The notes: generated by a model from the letters alone, not told the origin. A stretch of DNA of 64,000 nt from Massilia agri (GCF_024753255.1 NZ_JANUHA010000017.1:1-64000), one strand, 5' to 3'; numbered from the stretch's first letter, positions 24,969 to 33,422 are shown. Numbers and translations are program-made.

Positions 24969-25380
24969 TTTCGCCATCCCCGTGCGGGGACTCGACCACA
25001 TCGTCCTGCGCGTCAAGGACATCGATAACATGATCGCTTTCTACGGCGAGGTGCTCGGCTGCCCGGTCGAGCGGCGCCAGGAAGAAATCGGCCTGTACCA
25101 GCTGCGCGCGGGCATGGCCCTGATCGACATGGTGCCCGTCGACGGCAAGCTGGGCCGCGCAGGCGGCGCGGCTCCCGGCACCGAAGGGCGCAACCTCGAC
25201 CACCTGTGCCTGCGCGTGGAGCCCTTCGACGAAGCCGCGATCCGGCGCCACCTCGCCCTTCACGGCGTGGAGGCGGGCCCGGTCGAATCGCGCTATGGGG
25301 CCGAAGGCGAGGGCCCGTCGATCTACCTGCTCGACCCGGAGGGCAACACCGTCGAGCTGAAGGGGCCGCCGGCGCGATGA
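24958..25380 (+). CDS. VOC family (glyoxalase/bleomycin-resistance fold) protein
   Basis: A 140-aa single-domain vicinal-oxygen-chelate protein. Metal-ligand positions are His in LDHIVLRVKDIDNMIAFY, His in LDHLCLRVE and Glu in LLDPEGNTVELKG, an intact 2-His-1-Glu set. Spacing resembles small lyases or dioxygenase-like glyoxalase homologues; the substrate is unknown. It overlaps the FMN reductase by 11 bp and the channel gene by 4 bp. Confidence 0.87.
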   Translation: MPNDFAIPVRGLDHIVLRVKDIDNMIAFYGEVLGCPVERRQEEIGLYQLRAGMALIDMVPVDGKLGRAGGAAPGTEGRNLDHLCLRVEPFDEAAIRRHLALHGVEAGPVESRYGAEGEGPSIYLLDPEGNTVELKGPPAR

Positions 25381-26267
25381 AGCGGGCGCGGGGGGCGCGT
25401 GACGCGTTCTATCCAGTCGAGTGCGCCGGACCGGAGGGGGGCTGGCGCTCGCGCGTACACGAGGTCATCTTCGGCATCGATACGCCGGCAGGCCGCGCCT
25501 TCGACATTGCCCTGGTGGCCGCGATCCTGCTCAGCATCCTGGTGGTCATTCTCGACAGCGTGCCTTCGATCGGCAGCGCCTATGCCGGAGTGCTGTACGG
25601 GCTCGAATGGTTTTTCACGGTGCTGTTCACAGTTGAATACGTGGCCCGGCTGCTCACGGTGCGCCGCCCCTTGCGCTACGCACTCAGCTTCTATGGAGTG
25701 ATCGACCTGCTGTCGGTGATGCCCACCTATGTGTCGCTGCTGGTGCCCGGAAGCGAAGCGCTGCTCGACATCCGCATCCTGCGCCTGCTGCGGGTCTTCC
25801 GCATTTTCAAGCTGACCCTGTATATCGAAGAGTACACCCGGCTGGCGGAGGCCCTTGCCGCAAGCCGCCGCAAGATCATGGTTTTCCTGTCGGTGGTGCT
25901 GATGGCGGTGCTGATCCTCGGAACGGTCATGTACGTGGTCGAAGGGCCGGAACACGGTTACACCAGCATTCCTGTCGCAATGTATTGGGCGATCGTGACC
26001 ATGACCACGGTCGGCTACGGCGACATCACCCCGCACACGCCCCTGGGCAAGGCAATCGCCTCCTTCATGATGCTGCTCGGCTGGGGCATCCTGGCGGTGC
26101 CGACCGGCATCGTCACGGCCGAGATGACGGCGCGCCGGGTCGACCGGCGCCATGGCACCCGGTCCGTGCTGGCCTGCGAGGAATGCGGCAGCGGCGGCCA
26201 TGACCCCGGGGCGCGCTTCTGCAAGGATTGCGGAGCGGCACTGCCGGCGCCGCTCGCGCAGGATTGA
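25377..26267 (+). CDS. voltage-gated potassium channel with C-terminal zinc ribbon
   Basis: A 296-aa six-helix channel subunit. S4 carries the periodic arginines R133, R136, R139 and R142 (DIRILRLLRVFRIF). The pore filter is TVGYGD at residues 211-216, so it should be K+-selective. After S6 comes a short tail with paired cysteines at 267/270 and 282/285 (CEEC, CKDC), a zinc-ribbon arrangement not usual in KvAP-like channels. The ATG overlaps the VOC stop (ATGA). The tail could sense redox state or zinc, which would fit the reductase upstream; that is inference. Confidence 0.88.
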   Translation: MKRARGARDAFYPVECAGPEGGWRSRVHEVIFGIDTPAGRAFDIALVAAILLSILVVILDSVPSIGSAYAGVLYGLEWFFTVLFTVEYVARLLTVRRPLRYALSFYGVIDLLSVMPTYVSLLVPGSEALLDIRILRLLRVFRIFKLTLYIEEYTRLAEALAASRRKIMVFLSVVLMAVLILGTVMYVVEGPEHGYTSIPVAMYWAIVTMTTVGYGDITPHTPLGKAIASFMMLLGWGILAVPTGIVTAEMTARRVDRRHGTRSVLACEECGSGGHDPGARFCKDCGAALPAPLAQD

Positions 26268-26403
26268 GCACCGGCGCACGTTTGGTGCAGGTCAAACGCG
26301 CGCCGCATCGTCCCTTTAGCCTTCTAGCTTCGTGCTGCGGACGACGGCTCAGCCGTCCGGCCGTGGCGTGCCCATTCGAAGCCATTACACTATGAGGTCG
26401 ACG

Positions 26404-26973
26404 ATGTATCCCTTTCCGCAATCCGTGAGTCCGGCCGTGCGCACCCACATGGACGCGCAGACCGCCTTCCTCAACGACATGTCGAAATCGATGTTCCGTT
26501 CCTTCCAGCAAATCTGCGACCTGAACATCCAGCTGGTCCAGACCATGCTGGAAGAAAGCACGCTGGCCAGCCAGCAAGTCCTGAGCGCCGACCGCCAGAC
26601 CGAGATCTTCACGGCGGCGTCGAGCCGCGCCCAGCCCGCCACCGAGAAGCTGCGCGCCTACCAGCAGCACATCTCGCGCCTGGCCGCCGACGCCCAGGTC
26701 GAGCTGGCGCGCGTGACCGAGCAGCACGTGCAGAACACCACGCGCACGGCGCGCGCCCTGGTCGATGAAGTGGCCCGCACCGCCGCCGAGGAAACCGAGC
26801 GCAACATCCGCACCCAGCAGGAAGCGATGCGCAACGCCACCGATCCCTTCGTGCGCGGCAACGGCGATGCCCGCGGCGACGGCGATGCGCAGCGTGGCCA
26901 GATGGAGGCGCGCCAGGGCGCCCAGCAGGCCGCCGGCCAGGGTGGGCGGCCGGCGGGCGCATCGACGCACTGA
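26404..26973 (+). CDS. phasin family protein
   Basis: A 189-aa largely helical protein of the phasin family, amphiphilic coat proteins of polyhydroxyalkanoate granules. Residues 10-140 form long heptad-like helices (FRSFQQICDLNIQLVQTMLEES and onward). The last 45 residues are Gly/Arg/Gln-rich and probably disordered. The start at 26404 (MYPFPQSV) is set by GAGG six bases upstream; ATG codons at 26392 and 26332 lack such sites. No PHA synthesis gene lies in the window. Confidence 0.85.
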   Translation: MYPFPQSVSPAVRTHMDAQTAFLNDMSKSMFRSFQQICDLNIQLVQTMLEESTLASQQVLSADRQTEIFTAASSRAQPATEKLRAYQQHISRLAADAQVELARVTEQHVQNTTRTARALVDEVARTAAEETERNIRTQQEAMRNATDPFVRGNGDARGDGDAQRGQMEARQGAQQAAGQGGRPAGASTH

Positions 26974-26998
26974 GCGGGGTGGTGGCACGTCGCCGGTG

Positions 26999-28210
26999 CT
27001 AGCCGGCGGCGTGAGCGACGGTGCCCTTCACCGGGAGCACAGTCGCCTGCGCCGCCCGCTCGAATTTCAACCCGAACAGCGGGCGCAGGACGCCCAGCCG
27101 GCGCACCAGCTCGAAGATGCCGAAGCTCAGGGTCGTGGTCAGTACCACCAGCATGAGCGCTTCCGGCCCCGGCGCGATGCGCAGCGGTTTCATCGCATGC
27201 GCCAGCACCACGATCAGGGTCTGGTGCAGGATGTAGACCGGGAAGATCGCTTCGTTCAGGTAGCGCCGCGCCGGGCTGTCATGGTCCAGGTGGCGCACCG
27301 CGAATCCACAGGCGGCCACGGTCGCGCACCATGCCATCAATGCGTACACGGTGTAGGCAATGGGGCGCAGCGCCGGCGGTGGTGGGGTGATCTCCCACTG
27401 GGCAATCCACATGACCAGACAGGCCCAGCAGGTCGCCACAATGGCGAGCGCATGCCAGCGGAGTGGCGCCGGTCGGCTCCAGAAGCCCGGTACACGCGCC
27501 ACCAGGGCGCCGAGCAGGAAGGGCAGGAAGGACATCGCATGGTTGCACCAGTCGTTCACCACGGCGTGGTTGGTCGGGAAGTGCTCGACCAGGGCGATGC
27601 GCGCCACCGCCAGCACGGCGGCCGGCAGGACGATCAGCTTCCACCCCCGCAGCAGGGCGCCGAGTCGCGCTGCGATACGGTCGAAGCGGGGGCCGAGCGC
27701 CGCTACCAGGCCGCCCAGCAGCATGGTGTAGATCCACAGGTAGGCGACGAACCACAGGTGGTTCCAGGTCGGCAGGTCCAGGCAGCCATCCTGGCAGAAG
27801 CCGCCATAGCCTTGCAGGTAGAGGCCCATGAAGGCGCCGTAGCCATCGGCATAGCCGAGCTTCTCGACCACCTCGAAATAGGCCTGGGGCGGCACGATCA
27901 CCAGCATGCCGAATACCAGCGGCACCAGCAGGCGCAGGCTGCGCTGCTTCAGGAAGGGCGCGGCGCCAAGCTTGCGCAGCATGATGCTGGCCGCGACGCC
28001 GCCGATGAAGAACAGCAGTCCCAGCCGCCAGGGCGAGGACAGCATCATGAAGGGTTCCGGGCCGCTGCTGGCAAAGGGGCTCTTCACGTGCCAGCCCCAC
28101 GTCACGTAGTACATGCCGACGTGGTAGAGGATCAGCAGGAAGAAGGCAAGGATGCGCACCCAGTCGAGGAAGTACAGGCGCGCGCTGGGGGCAAGGTCGT
28201 GATTGTTCAT
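26999..28210 (-). CDS. membrane acyltransferase, acyltransferase-3 family (MdoC-like)
   Basis: A 403-aa integral membrane protein with about ten helices. It starts with the family hallmark RLYFLDWVRILAFFLLILYHVGMY (shown in part), where Arg/Asp and His form the catalytic region. The later segments NHLWFVAYLW and NEAIFPVYILHQTLI are typical of the OpgC/MdoC-like subgroup, which adds succinyl or acyl groups to periplasmic glucans or other polysaccharides. The start at 28210 (MNNHDLAPSARL) is preferred over one at 28357, which adds a Pro/Arg-rich nonsense leader. Confidence 0.88.
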   Translation of the reverse strand: MNNHDLAPSARLYFLDWVRILAFFLLILYHVGMYYVTWGWHVKSPFASSGPEPFMMLSSPWRLGLLFFIGGVAASIMLRKLGAAPFLKQRSLRLLVPLVFGMLVIVPPQAYFEVVEKLGYADGYGAFMGLYLQGYGGFCQDGCLDLPTWNHLWFVAYLWIYTMLLGGLVAALGPRFDRIAARLGALLRGWKLIVLPAAVLAVARIALVEHFPTNHAVVNDWCNHAMSFLPFLLGALVARVPGFWSRPAPLRWHALAIVATCWACLVMWIAQWEITPPPPALRPIAYTVYALMAWCATVAACGFAVRHLDHDSPARRYLNEAIFPVYILHQTLIVVLAHAMKPLRIAPGPEALMLVVLTTTLSFGIFELVRRLGVLRPLFGLKFERAAQATVLPVKGTVAHAAG

Positions 28211-28340
28211 GGCTCGCTCTCGTTGTTCGAATGAGCGGCCAGCATCGCGCAGGCGCGCGTTTCTGCCGAGCGGTTTGGGGCGAAGCGGACTTGCGGTGGG
28301 GTGAGTCGGACGCGGAGCCGCGCTCACGGCGCCGCAGAAC

Positions 28341-28486
28341 CGGGGCAGGTCTGACATCCGGACACGAACTCAATGCTAGTGTTGCGATACACAGGCGCCT
28401 CGGGGCCGCGCTATCCTTGACCATCATCGCAAGCGCATGGTTGTTCTCATTGTTGAGGTCGTGCCTGGACGTCAGACCCGACCCCG
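28341..28486. repeat. inverted-repeat (hairpin) element with GGTCTGAC arms
   Basis: The left arm, 28341-28368, starts CGGGGCAGGTCTGACATCC. The right arm, 28459-28486, read on the minus strand, starts CGGGGTCGGGTCTGACGTCC. They match over about 28 bases with few differences. An inner pair, TTGCGAT (28382-28388) and ATCGCAA (28426-28432), extends the symmetry, so the 146-bp unit could fold into one long hairpin. It lies between the acyltransferase and a small exported protein, and the right arm supplies the last codons and stop of that protein. Confidence 0.6.
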
Positions 28487-28902
28487 TCCGTATGCTCGGC
28501 AGCTTTCTCACTGCCCTTGGAGATGAGAATGACGGCTGCAATGTCCTTGCGCTTGTCCAGGCACTCCAACCAGTGCGTGCCTGCGCTGACAGGGTAGATT
28601 GCGTAGATCAGCCCGCCCGCAAATTTCCACGTGAGACCGCCATGCGGATTCAATTGAGGGGAGCGGCCGAAGATCTTTTCGTAGAAACTGGAGATCGCAG
28701 AAACGTCCTGGCGAGCACTGAAAGACTGCCAGCTGATCGAGAATGGCGCGCGGCCTCGATCGCCAAAGTCATCCACAGCCCCCTGGCATGCCAGAGTCGC
28801 ACCAGGCGGAAGCGGCCGCGCCTCCAAGGGCTCCGCGATGGCAGAACTGCCAGCGCCCACAATGAATAGACTGAGTATGGTGAATGCAGTGAAGGTTTTC
28901 AT
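28447..28902 (-). CDS. small exported hypothetical protein
   Basis: A 151-aa product with a signal peptide (MKTFTAFTILSLFIVGAGSSAIA). The mature part has one Cys early (LACQG) and one near residue 118 (LECLDKR), which may pair. No domain is recognised. It starts one base after the stop of the LytTR regulator, so it is very likely translated from the same message. The last 10-12 codons lie in the right arm of the inverted repeat, suggesting that the original C-terminus was replaced by the element. Confidence 0.65.
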   Translation of the reverse strand: MKTFTAFTILSLFIVGAGSSAIAEPLEARPLPPGATLACQGAVDDFGDRGRAPFSISWQSFSARQDVSAISSFYEKIFGRSPQLNPHGGLTWKFAGGLIYAIYPVSAGTHWLECLDKRKDIAAVILISKGSEKAAEHTDGVGSDVQARPQQ

Positions 28903-28903
28903 T

Positions 28904-29647
28904 TCATGAGTCAGAGTCCGGTCGGGACTGTTGGCCAAGCGCCGTCATGAGCGCAGCCCGGAATTGCCGGCTGCATGGCGCGACAGCGCCGCTGCGCAGC
29001 ACCAGCTCGCAATCGCCCTTGTCGAGCGGGACGATCCGTTCCACCGCCTTCACCCGCACCGCCGCGCGGCGATGGCAGCGCACGAAGCTGCCGCCCAGCT
29101 GCGCCAGGAGACCGGACAAGGTCTGCCGCAGCAGCGGCGCCCCTTGCGCCGTGTGCAGCACGACGTAGTTGTCCGCGGTCTCCAGCCACTCGATGTCGTC
29201 GACCTGCACCACGCGAGTGGCGCCGCGCTCCGTTACCAGCAGCTGGCGCGGCGGCATGCCTGCGGCCGCAGCCGTCTTCCCATGCGAACGCGCTGCCAAG
29301 CGCTCGCGCAGGCGATCCAGCGCACGCCGCAGGCGCGCCTGGTCGAAGGGCTTGAGCAGGTAGTCGATCGCGTTCGCATCGAAGGCGCGCAGGGCGTATT
29401 CGTCGTAGGCGGTCACGAAGACCACCAGCGGGGCGGGATCGGGCAGCGAAGCTGCGAAGTCGATACCCGACAGCTCCGGCATTTCGATATCGAGCAGCAG
29501 GGCGTCCGCCCGGCACTCGGGCAGGCAGCGCAGCGCCTCGTGCGCATCGGCCGCTTCGAAGATGGCGTCGATTCCTGCTTCCAGCGCCAGCATGCGGCGC
29601 AGCCGATCGCGCGCCGGGCGCTCGTCGTCGACGATCAGGATGCGCAT
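28904..29647 (-). CDS. LytTR-family response regulator
   Basis: A 247-aa AlgR/LytR-type regulator. The receiver domain (1-120) has the acidic pocket VDDE at residues 6-9, phospho-acceptor Asp53 (LLLDIEMPELSG) and the conserved Lys in DYLLKPF. The LytTR DNA-binding domain spans about 140-240 (ERGATRVVQVDDIEWLETADNYV, FVRCHRRAAVRV). These domains bind direct repeats through loops. The gene starts inside the 3' end of the kinase gene (13-bp overlap). An earlier in-frame ATG at 29965 lies within the kinase and is rejected. Confidence 0.92.
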   Translation of the reverse strand: MRILIVDDERPARDRLRRMLALEAGIDAIFEAADAHEALRCLPECRADALLLDIEMPELSGIDFAASLPDPAPLVVFVTAYDEYALRAFDANAIDYLLKPFDQARLRRALDRLRERLAARSHGKTAAAAGMPPRQLLVTERGATRVVQVDDIEWLETADNYVVLHTAQGAPLLRQTLSGLLAQLGGSFVRCHRRAAVRVKAVERIVPLDKGDCELVLRSGAVAPCSRQFRAALMTALGQQSRPDSDS

Positions 29648-30696
29648 GGCAGCCTCACCTCGGTACGCACCCCGCCGGGCTCCAGCTGGCTCAGCGCCAG
29701 GCTGGCGCGCTCGCCGTGCAGCGCGGCCAGGCGTGCGCGCAGGTTGGCCAGGCCGATGCCGGATTCGCCCGCCTGATCGGCATCGAGCCGTCCGGCATCG
29801 TCCTCGACCCGCAGCACCAGGGACTCGCCCTCGCGCGCGGCGCTGACCAGGATGCGGGTCGGCGCGCGTCGCCGCTCGACGGTGTGCTTGAACACGTTCT
29901 CGAGCAGCGGCTGCACGCTCATGGCAGGCAGCGGCACGCCCAGCATGGACTCCTCGATGCGCCACTCGATCTGCGCGCGGCCGTCGAAACGCCCTTCCAT
30001 CACGCCGGCATAGGCGCGCGCCAGCCGCAGTTCTTCTTCCAGCGCCGCCTGCGGCCGCTGTCCCAGCGCCAGTGCGGCGCGCAGCATGTCCGACAGCTGC
30101 ACCAGCACGGCGTCGGCGCGCTGTACGTCCGTGTGCATCAGCGAGGAGATGGTATTGAGCGCATTGAAGAGGAAGTGCGGCTGCATCTGGCGCGCCAGCG
30201 ACTGCAGCTGGGCTTCGCGCAGCAGGGCGTTGGCCTGTTCCGCGCGCAGCCTCGCGCCGATCAGCTCGCGCCAGGACAAGAGGCCGAAGGCGATCACGGT
30301 GAACAGCCCCGCGAACACGGTGATCTTCAGCGACTCGTAGACGAAGACCTGGCCCCAGGGCTCATGGTCGTAGCTGCTGCCGGCCAGCGAATACACGGCA
30401 TGGCGGATGCCGAAGGCCAGCGGCACGAAGGCGATCCAGTACAGCGGCATGATGCAGGCCTGGATCGCGAACCAGCGCCAGGGCGTGGCGATCAGGTGGT
30501 TGTAGCGCGCGCCGATGCGGCGCTGGATGAAGAGCAGCAGCGTCGCCACCAGCGCCGAGGAGCCTTCCCACAGCATCGGCTGCCAGTAGGCCGTACCGCC
30601 GTCGCGCCGGTAGTCCTCGACCGCGACCAGCATCATCAGGGTCCAGAACAGGAGCCAGGCGATGCCGAAGGCGATCTTGCTGCGGGTGGAGTTCAT
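29635..30696 (-). CDS. LytS/AlgZ-type sensor histidine kinase
   Basis: A 353-aa membrane kinase of the His_kinase (HPK8-like) group. About four N-terminal helices (residues 10-140) have no large periplasmic sensor. The phospho-accepting His is in LARQMQPHFLFNALNTISSL. The ATP-binding part has the N box LLENVFKHTVERR and the G box ESGIGLANLRARL. It pairs with the overlapping LytTR regulator. The signal is unknown. Confidence 0.92.
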   Translation of the reverse strand: MNSTRSKIAFGIAWLLFWTLMMLVAVEDYRRDGGTAYWQPMLWEGSSALVATLLLFIQRRIGARYNHLIATPWRWFAIQACIMPLYWIAFVPLAFGIRHAVYSLAGSSYDHEPWGQVFVYESLKITVFAGLFTVIAFGLLSWRELIGARLRAEQANALLREAQLQSLARQMQPHFLFNALNTISSLMHTDVQRADAVLVQLSDMLRAALALGQRPQAALEEELRLARAYAGVMEGRFDGRAQIEWRIEESMLGVPLPAMSVQPLLENVFKHTVERRRAPTRILVSAAREGESLVLRVEDDAGRLDADQAGESGIGLANLRARLAALHGERASLALSQLEPGGVRTEVRLPCAS

Positions 30697-30766
30697 CGGC
30701 GCATGGGCTGTTGGGATGCCCGATCTTCCAGCATCCGGCCGCGCTTGTCAAAGCGCCTTGCCTGTC

Positions 30767-31723
30767 CTAGTTGCCGCCGGCCTTGTGCCCGCGTTCGGCG
30801 TCGAGCTCCCTGCGCATGGCCTCCACCTGCGCCATGTGCTCGGCCACGGTGGTGTCGGGGCTGGCGCGCAGCTGCGGCGGCAGCAGCACCGACATGTACA
30901 GTTCGTCCGCGACGCGGCCGTGGCGCTGCTGGTTGACGATCAGGACCAGGCTCGATGCCAGCACCGCGGCGCCCGCGCACAGCGCCCGCAGGCGCCGCCG
31001 GAGCGGCGGCTTGATGGTCGCCAGGTGGAAGTAGATGATGCCGGCCGCCGTGGCCACCGCCACGTGCGAGCCGTAGCGCGTCAGCCACTCCCAGGAGAAG
31101 GCATAGGCGGCCATTGCCGCCAGCAGGCGAAAGCCGACCAGGGCCGCCATGCCGCAGCCGAAGATGAACAGGTGACGCCCCAGGCGCGTGTAGCGTCCAA
31201 ACAGGCGGTTGAGAAAAGCCCACAGGCTGCTCCACAGGAGGGCCACGCCGATGCCTGCGCTTGGAGCCAGTACATAGTTGAGCAGCTGGAAGGGCTGGGC
31301 GTCGAACAGCCAGGTCACGAGCAGGGCCACCAGCCCGGCCAGCAGCACGCCCACGGCGCCGGGGAGCAGGCCCTCCCAGCCGTGCATCGTGCGGTCGCGC
31401 AGCTCGGCCGGCACCGGGAAGTCCGCCGAACGCAGGCGCAGCGAGGTGTGGCCGAGGCGCACCACGGTGTCGCCGGACAGAGGGAGCTCCTGCACGCGCT
31501 TGCGCCCGAACACGACGCCGTTGCGGCTGCCGAGGTCGCGCAGCACCGGGGCGCCGCCAGGTCCCGCCTCGATCACGGCGTGGTGGGCCGCGGCGTACTC
31601 GTCGTCGAGGATGAAGTCGTTGTCGTAGGCACGGCCGATCCGGATCGGCAGGGCGGGCGCCCGGTGCCGGTGCAGCACTTCGCCGTTCCGGGCCAGCATC
31701 TCGACGGTCCAGGGCCCACTCAT
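30767..31723 (-). CDS. FHA-domain integral membrane protein
   Basis: A 318-aa protein with an N-terminal cytoplasmic forkhead-associated domain (about 1-100). Phosphothreonine-binding features are RIGRAYDNDFILDD, a conserved His in AAHHAV, and LRDLGSRNGVVFG. It is followed by about six membrane helices (120-285) and a charged coiled-coil-like tail (AQVEAMRRELDAERG). Its start overlaps the end of the protease gene by four bases, so the two are co-translated. FHA domains bind Thr-phosphorylated partners, but no Ser/Thr kinase lies in the window. Confidence 0.87.
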   Translation of the reverse strand: MSGPWTVEMLARNGEVLHRHRAPALPIRIGRAYDNDFILDDEYAAAHHAVIEAGPGGAPVLRDLGSRNGVVFGRKRVQELPLSGDTVVRLGHTSLRLRSADFPVPAELRDRTMHGWEGLLPGAVGVLLAGLVALLVTWLFDAQPFQLLNYVLAPSAGIGVALLWSSLWAFLNRLFGRYTRLGRHLFIFGCGMAALVGFRLLAAMAAYAFSWEWLTRYGSHVAVATAAGIIYFHLATIKPPLRRRLRALCAGAAVLASSLVLIVNQQRHGRVADELYMSVLLPPQLRASPDTTVAEHMAQVEAMRRELDAERGHKAGGN

Positions 31724-33180
31724 GGCTTGTCCTTGGGCGCGGGGGCGCGCCTGACGTTGCGCCCGAAGGAACCGAGGAAGGCGCGCGTCACGCGCATCCC
31801 GTTCTCGTACGAGACGCCGGCCACGTCCAGGCGGCTTTGCAGGCTCGATTCCGCGGCATCGGTACTTGCGGTGAGCAGGGTGAAGTTGTACAGGCCCTCG
31901 AACTTGCGGTAGGCGCGCACGCAGGTGACGGCGCGCAGCGGCAGGGTGCGGGTGTGCACGAATCCCTCGGTGCAGACCGGTTTCGTCATGCGTTCGTCGG
32001 CGCTGCTGCCCAGCCGCGTGGTGCGGAACAGGCGGCTGGCCAGGGCCGCGAAGGGCAGCGGATGCAGGTTGTCCGAGCGGATGTACTGGTGGGTCATCGA
32101 CACGTGGCCGGTCTGCTGTTGCGAGGACACATAAATGGCCGACTCCATCGCGCAGCTCATCGAGTCCGAGGTGTAGGCCGTTTCGGCCTTGACGTTGGAA
32201 CGCCCCCAGCAGCGCAGCTGGCCGGATTCGCGCACCGGCACGAGGTAGGGCCCCATGCTCTTGATCGACAGCGGCTCCTCCAGCAGGCGGTCGACCATGG
32301 CGCGCTGGTGCACCAGCAGCTGCTCGGCGATCAGGGGATTGAAATCCTTCGGCGGCGCCGGCTGGCGCGCCACCTTGCGCAGCAGCTCCTGGGCATACTT
32401 GACCGGCACCAGGAAGCTGACCGATTCGCCGTCGCGGCGCTTGGACACGTTGATGCCGGCGACCGTGCCGTTGTCGGTCACGCTGGGGCCCCCGCTCATG
32501 CCCGAGTTGATCGGGCCGCCGAACATCAGCTGGTCGTAGAAGCTGCGCGTGACCACGCCGTTGTAGGCGCCCTCAGAGATCGCAAAGCCGAGGTCGAGGG
32601 GATTGCCGAGCGAATAGAGGCGCTGGCCCTGGCTCAGTTTCAGGGCCCGCTCGGGCATCTTGAAGAAGCCGCTGCCTTGCCGGTTGACCCGGACCACGGC
32701 CAGGTCGTGCAGCACGTCCACGGCCATCAGCTCGACCGGGCCGCTGTTGCCGTCGGTGTCGACATACTCGGCGGTGTAGACGTCCGGGTCGAGCGCCATC
32801 TGCGAGACCACATGGTAGTTGGTGACGACCAGGTCGCCTTCGCCCACCAGGAAGCCCGAGCCGACCGTGGACTGGGTGCGCCCGTTCTTGAGCAGCATGC
32901 GGATCTGCAGCAGGTCGCCGCGCGCCGAGGAGTACAGGTCCTGGGCGGCCGAGGAGGGAGGCGGCAGGGCGTCCTGGGTGTCGACTTCACCCGGCGCCGG
33001 CGCGGGTGGGGTGGCGCCGGGCGGCGCCTGCGGCGGCAGGTGCGGCGGCGGGGCGGAAGGAGCTGCGGCGACGGAAGGACGGGCGGCCGCGCGATTGCCC
33101 CTGGCCTGGTCGGCCTGCGGCGCCGTGAGCGCGGCGGCGGCGAGGCAGGACAGCAGGAGGGCGGCGGCGAACCTTTTCAT
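31720..33180 (-). CDS. secreted trypsin-like serine protease with C-terminal extension
   Basis: A 486-aa protein with a signal peptide (MKRFAAALLLSCLAAAALTA), a Pro/Ala-rich linker (30-80), and a trypsin-2 domain (about 85-265). The triad is complete: His123 (TNYHVV), Asp159 (LHDLAVV), Ser229 (SGMSGGPS). Instead of a PDZ domain it has an unrecognised 200-residue C-terminal region containing four Cys. It is the first gene of a two-gene unit with the FHA membrane protein. A DegS-like role in envelope signalling is a possible reading, not shown by sequence. Confidence 0.88.
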   Translation of the reverse strand: MKRFAAALLLSCLAAAALTAPQADQARGNRAAARPSVAAAPSAPPPHLPPQAPPGATPPAPAPGEVDTQDALPPPSSAAQDLYSSARGDLLQIRMLLKNGRTQSTVGSGFLVGEGDLVVTNYHVVSQMALDPDVYTAEYVDTDGNSGPVELMAVDVLHDLAVVRVNRQGSGFFKMPERALKLSQGQRLYSLGNPLDLGFAISEGAYNGVVTRSFYDQLMFGGPINSGMSGGPSVTDNGTVAGINVSKRRDGESVSFLVPVKYAQELLRKVARQPAPPKDFNPLIAEQLLVHQRAMVDRLLEEPLSIKSMGPYLVPVRESGQLRCWGRSNVKAETAYTSDSMSCAMESAIYVSSQQQTGHVSMTHQYIRSDNLHPLPFAALASRLFRTTRLGSSADERMTKPVCTEGFVHTRTLPLRAVTCVRAYRKFEGLYNFTLLTASTDAAESSLQSRLDVAGVSYENGMRVTRAFLGSFGRNVRRAPAPKDKP

Positions 33181-33246
33181 GCATTCCGATCATTGGCAAG
33201 AGGAGTGCCTATCTTGCCATCGGAAGCGCGCCCGGTGCGCGCGTTA

Positions 33247-33422
33247 GGGAAGCACTGATTTATTCTGGCGTGCAGGAATCGATCACGAAAAATGTGCCCG
33301 GCAAGGCCTGGCCGGCCGCGCTCAACCGCAGCGATACCGCGTGGTATCGCGAGGATTTACAACGCAGCAGGGTGCATTTTCTCGTGGTCGAGGCCGCCGC
33401 CATGAATAGATCAGTGCTTCCC
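33247..33422. repeat. MITE-like element, 176 bp, with 19-bp terminal inverted repeats
   Basis: The left end GGGAAGCACTGATTTATTC (33247-33265) matches the complement of the right end (33404-33422) at 18 of 19 bases. The similarity continues inward imperfectly for about 58 bp (ACGAAAAATG versus ACGAGAAAATG). A perfect hairpin, GCGATACC-GCGT-GGTATCGC, lies near the centre. No coding sequence is inside. The unit fills most of the gap between ribA and the protease gene, where the protease promoter should be. No target duplication is visible at the two edges. Confidence 0.72.
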
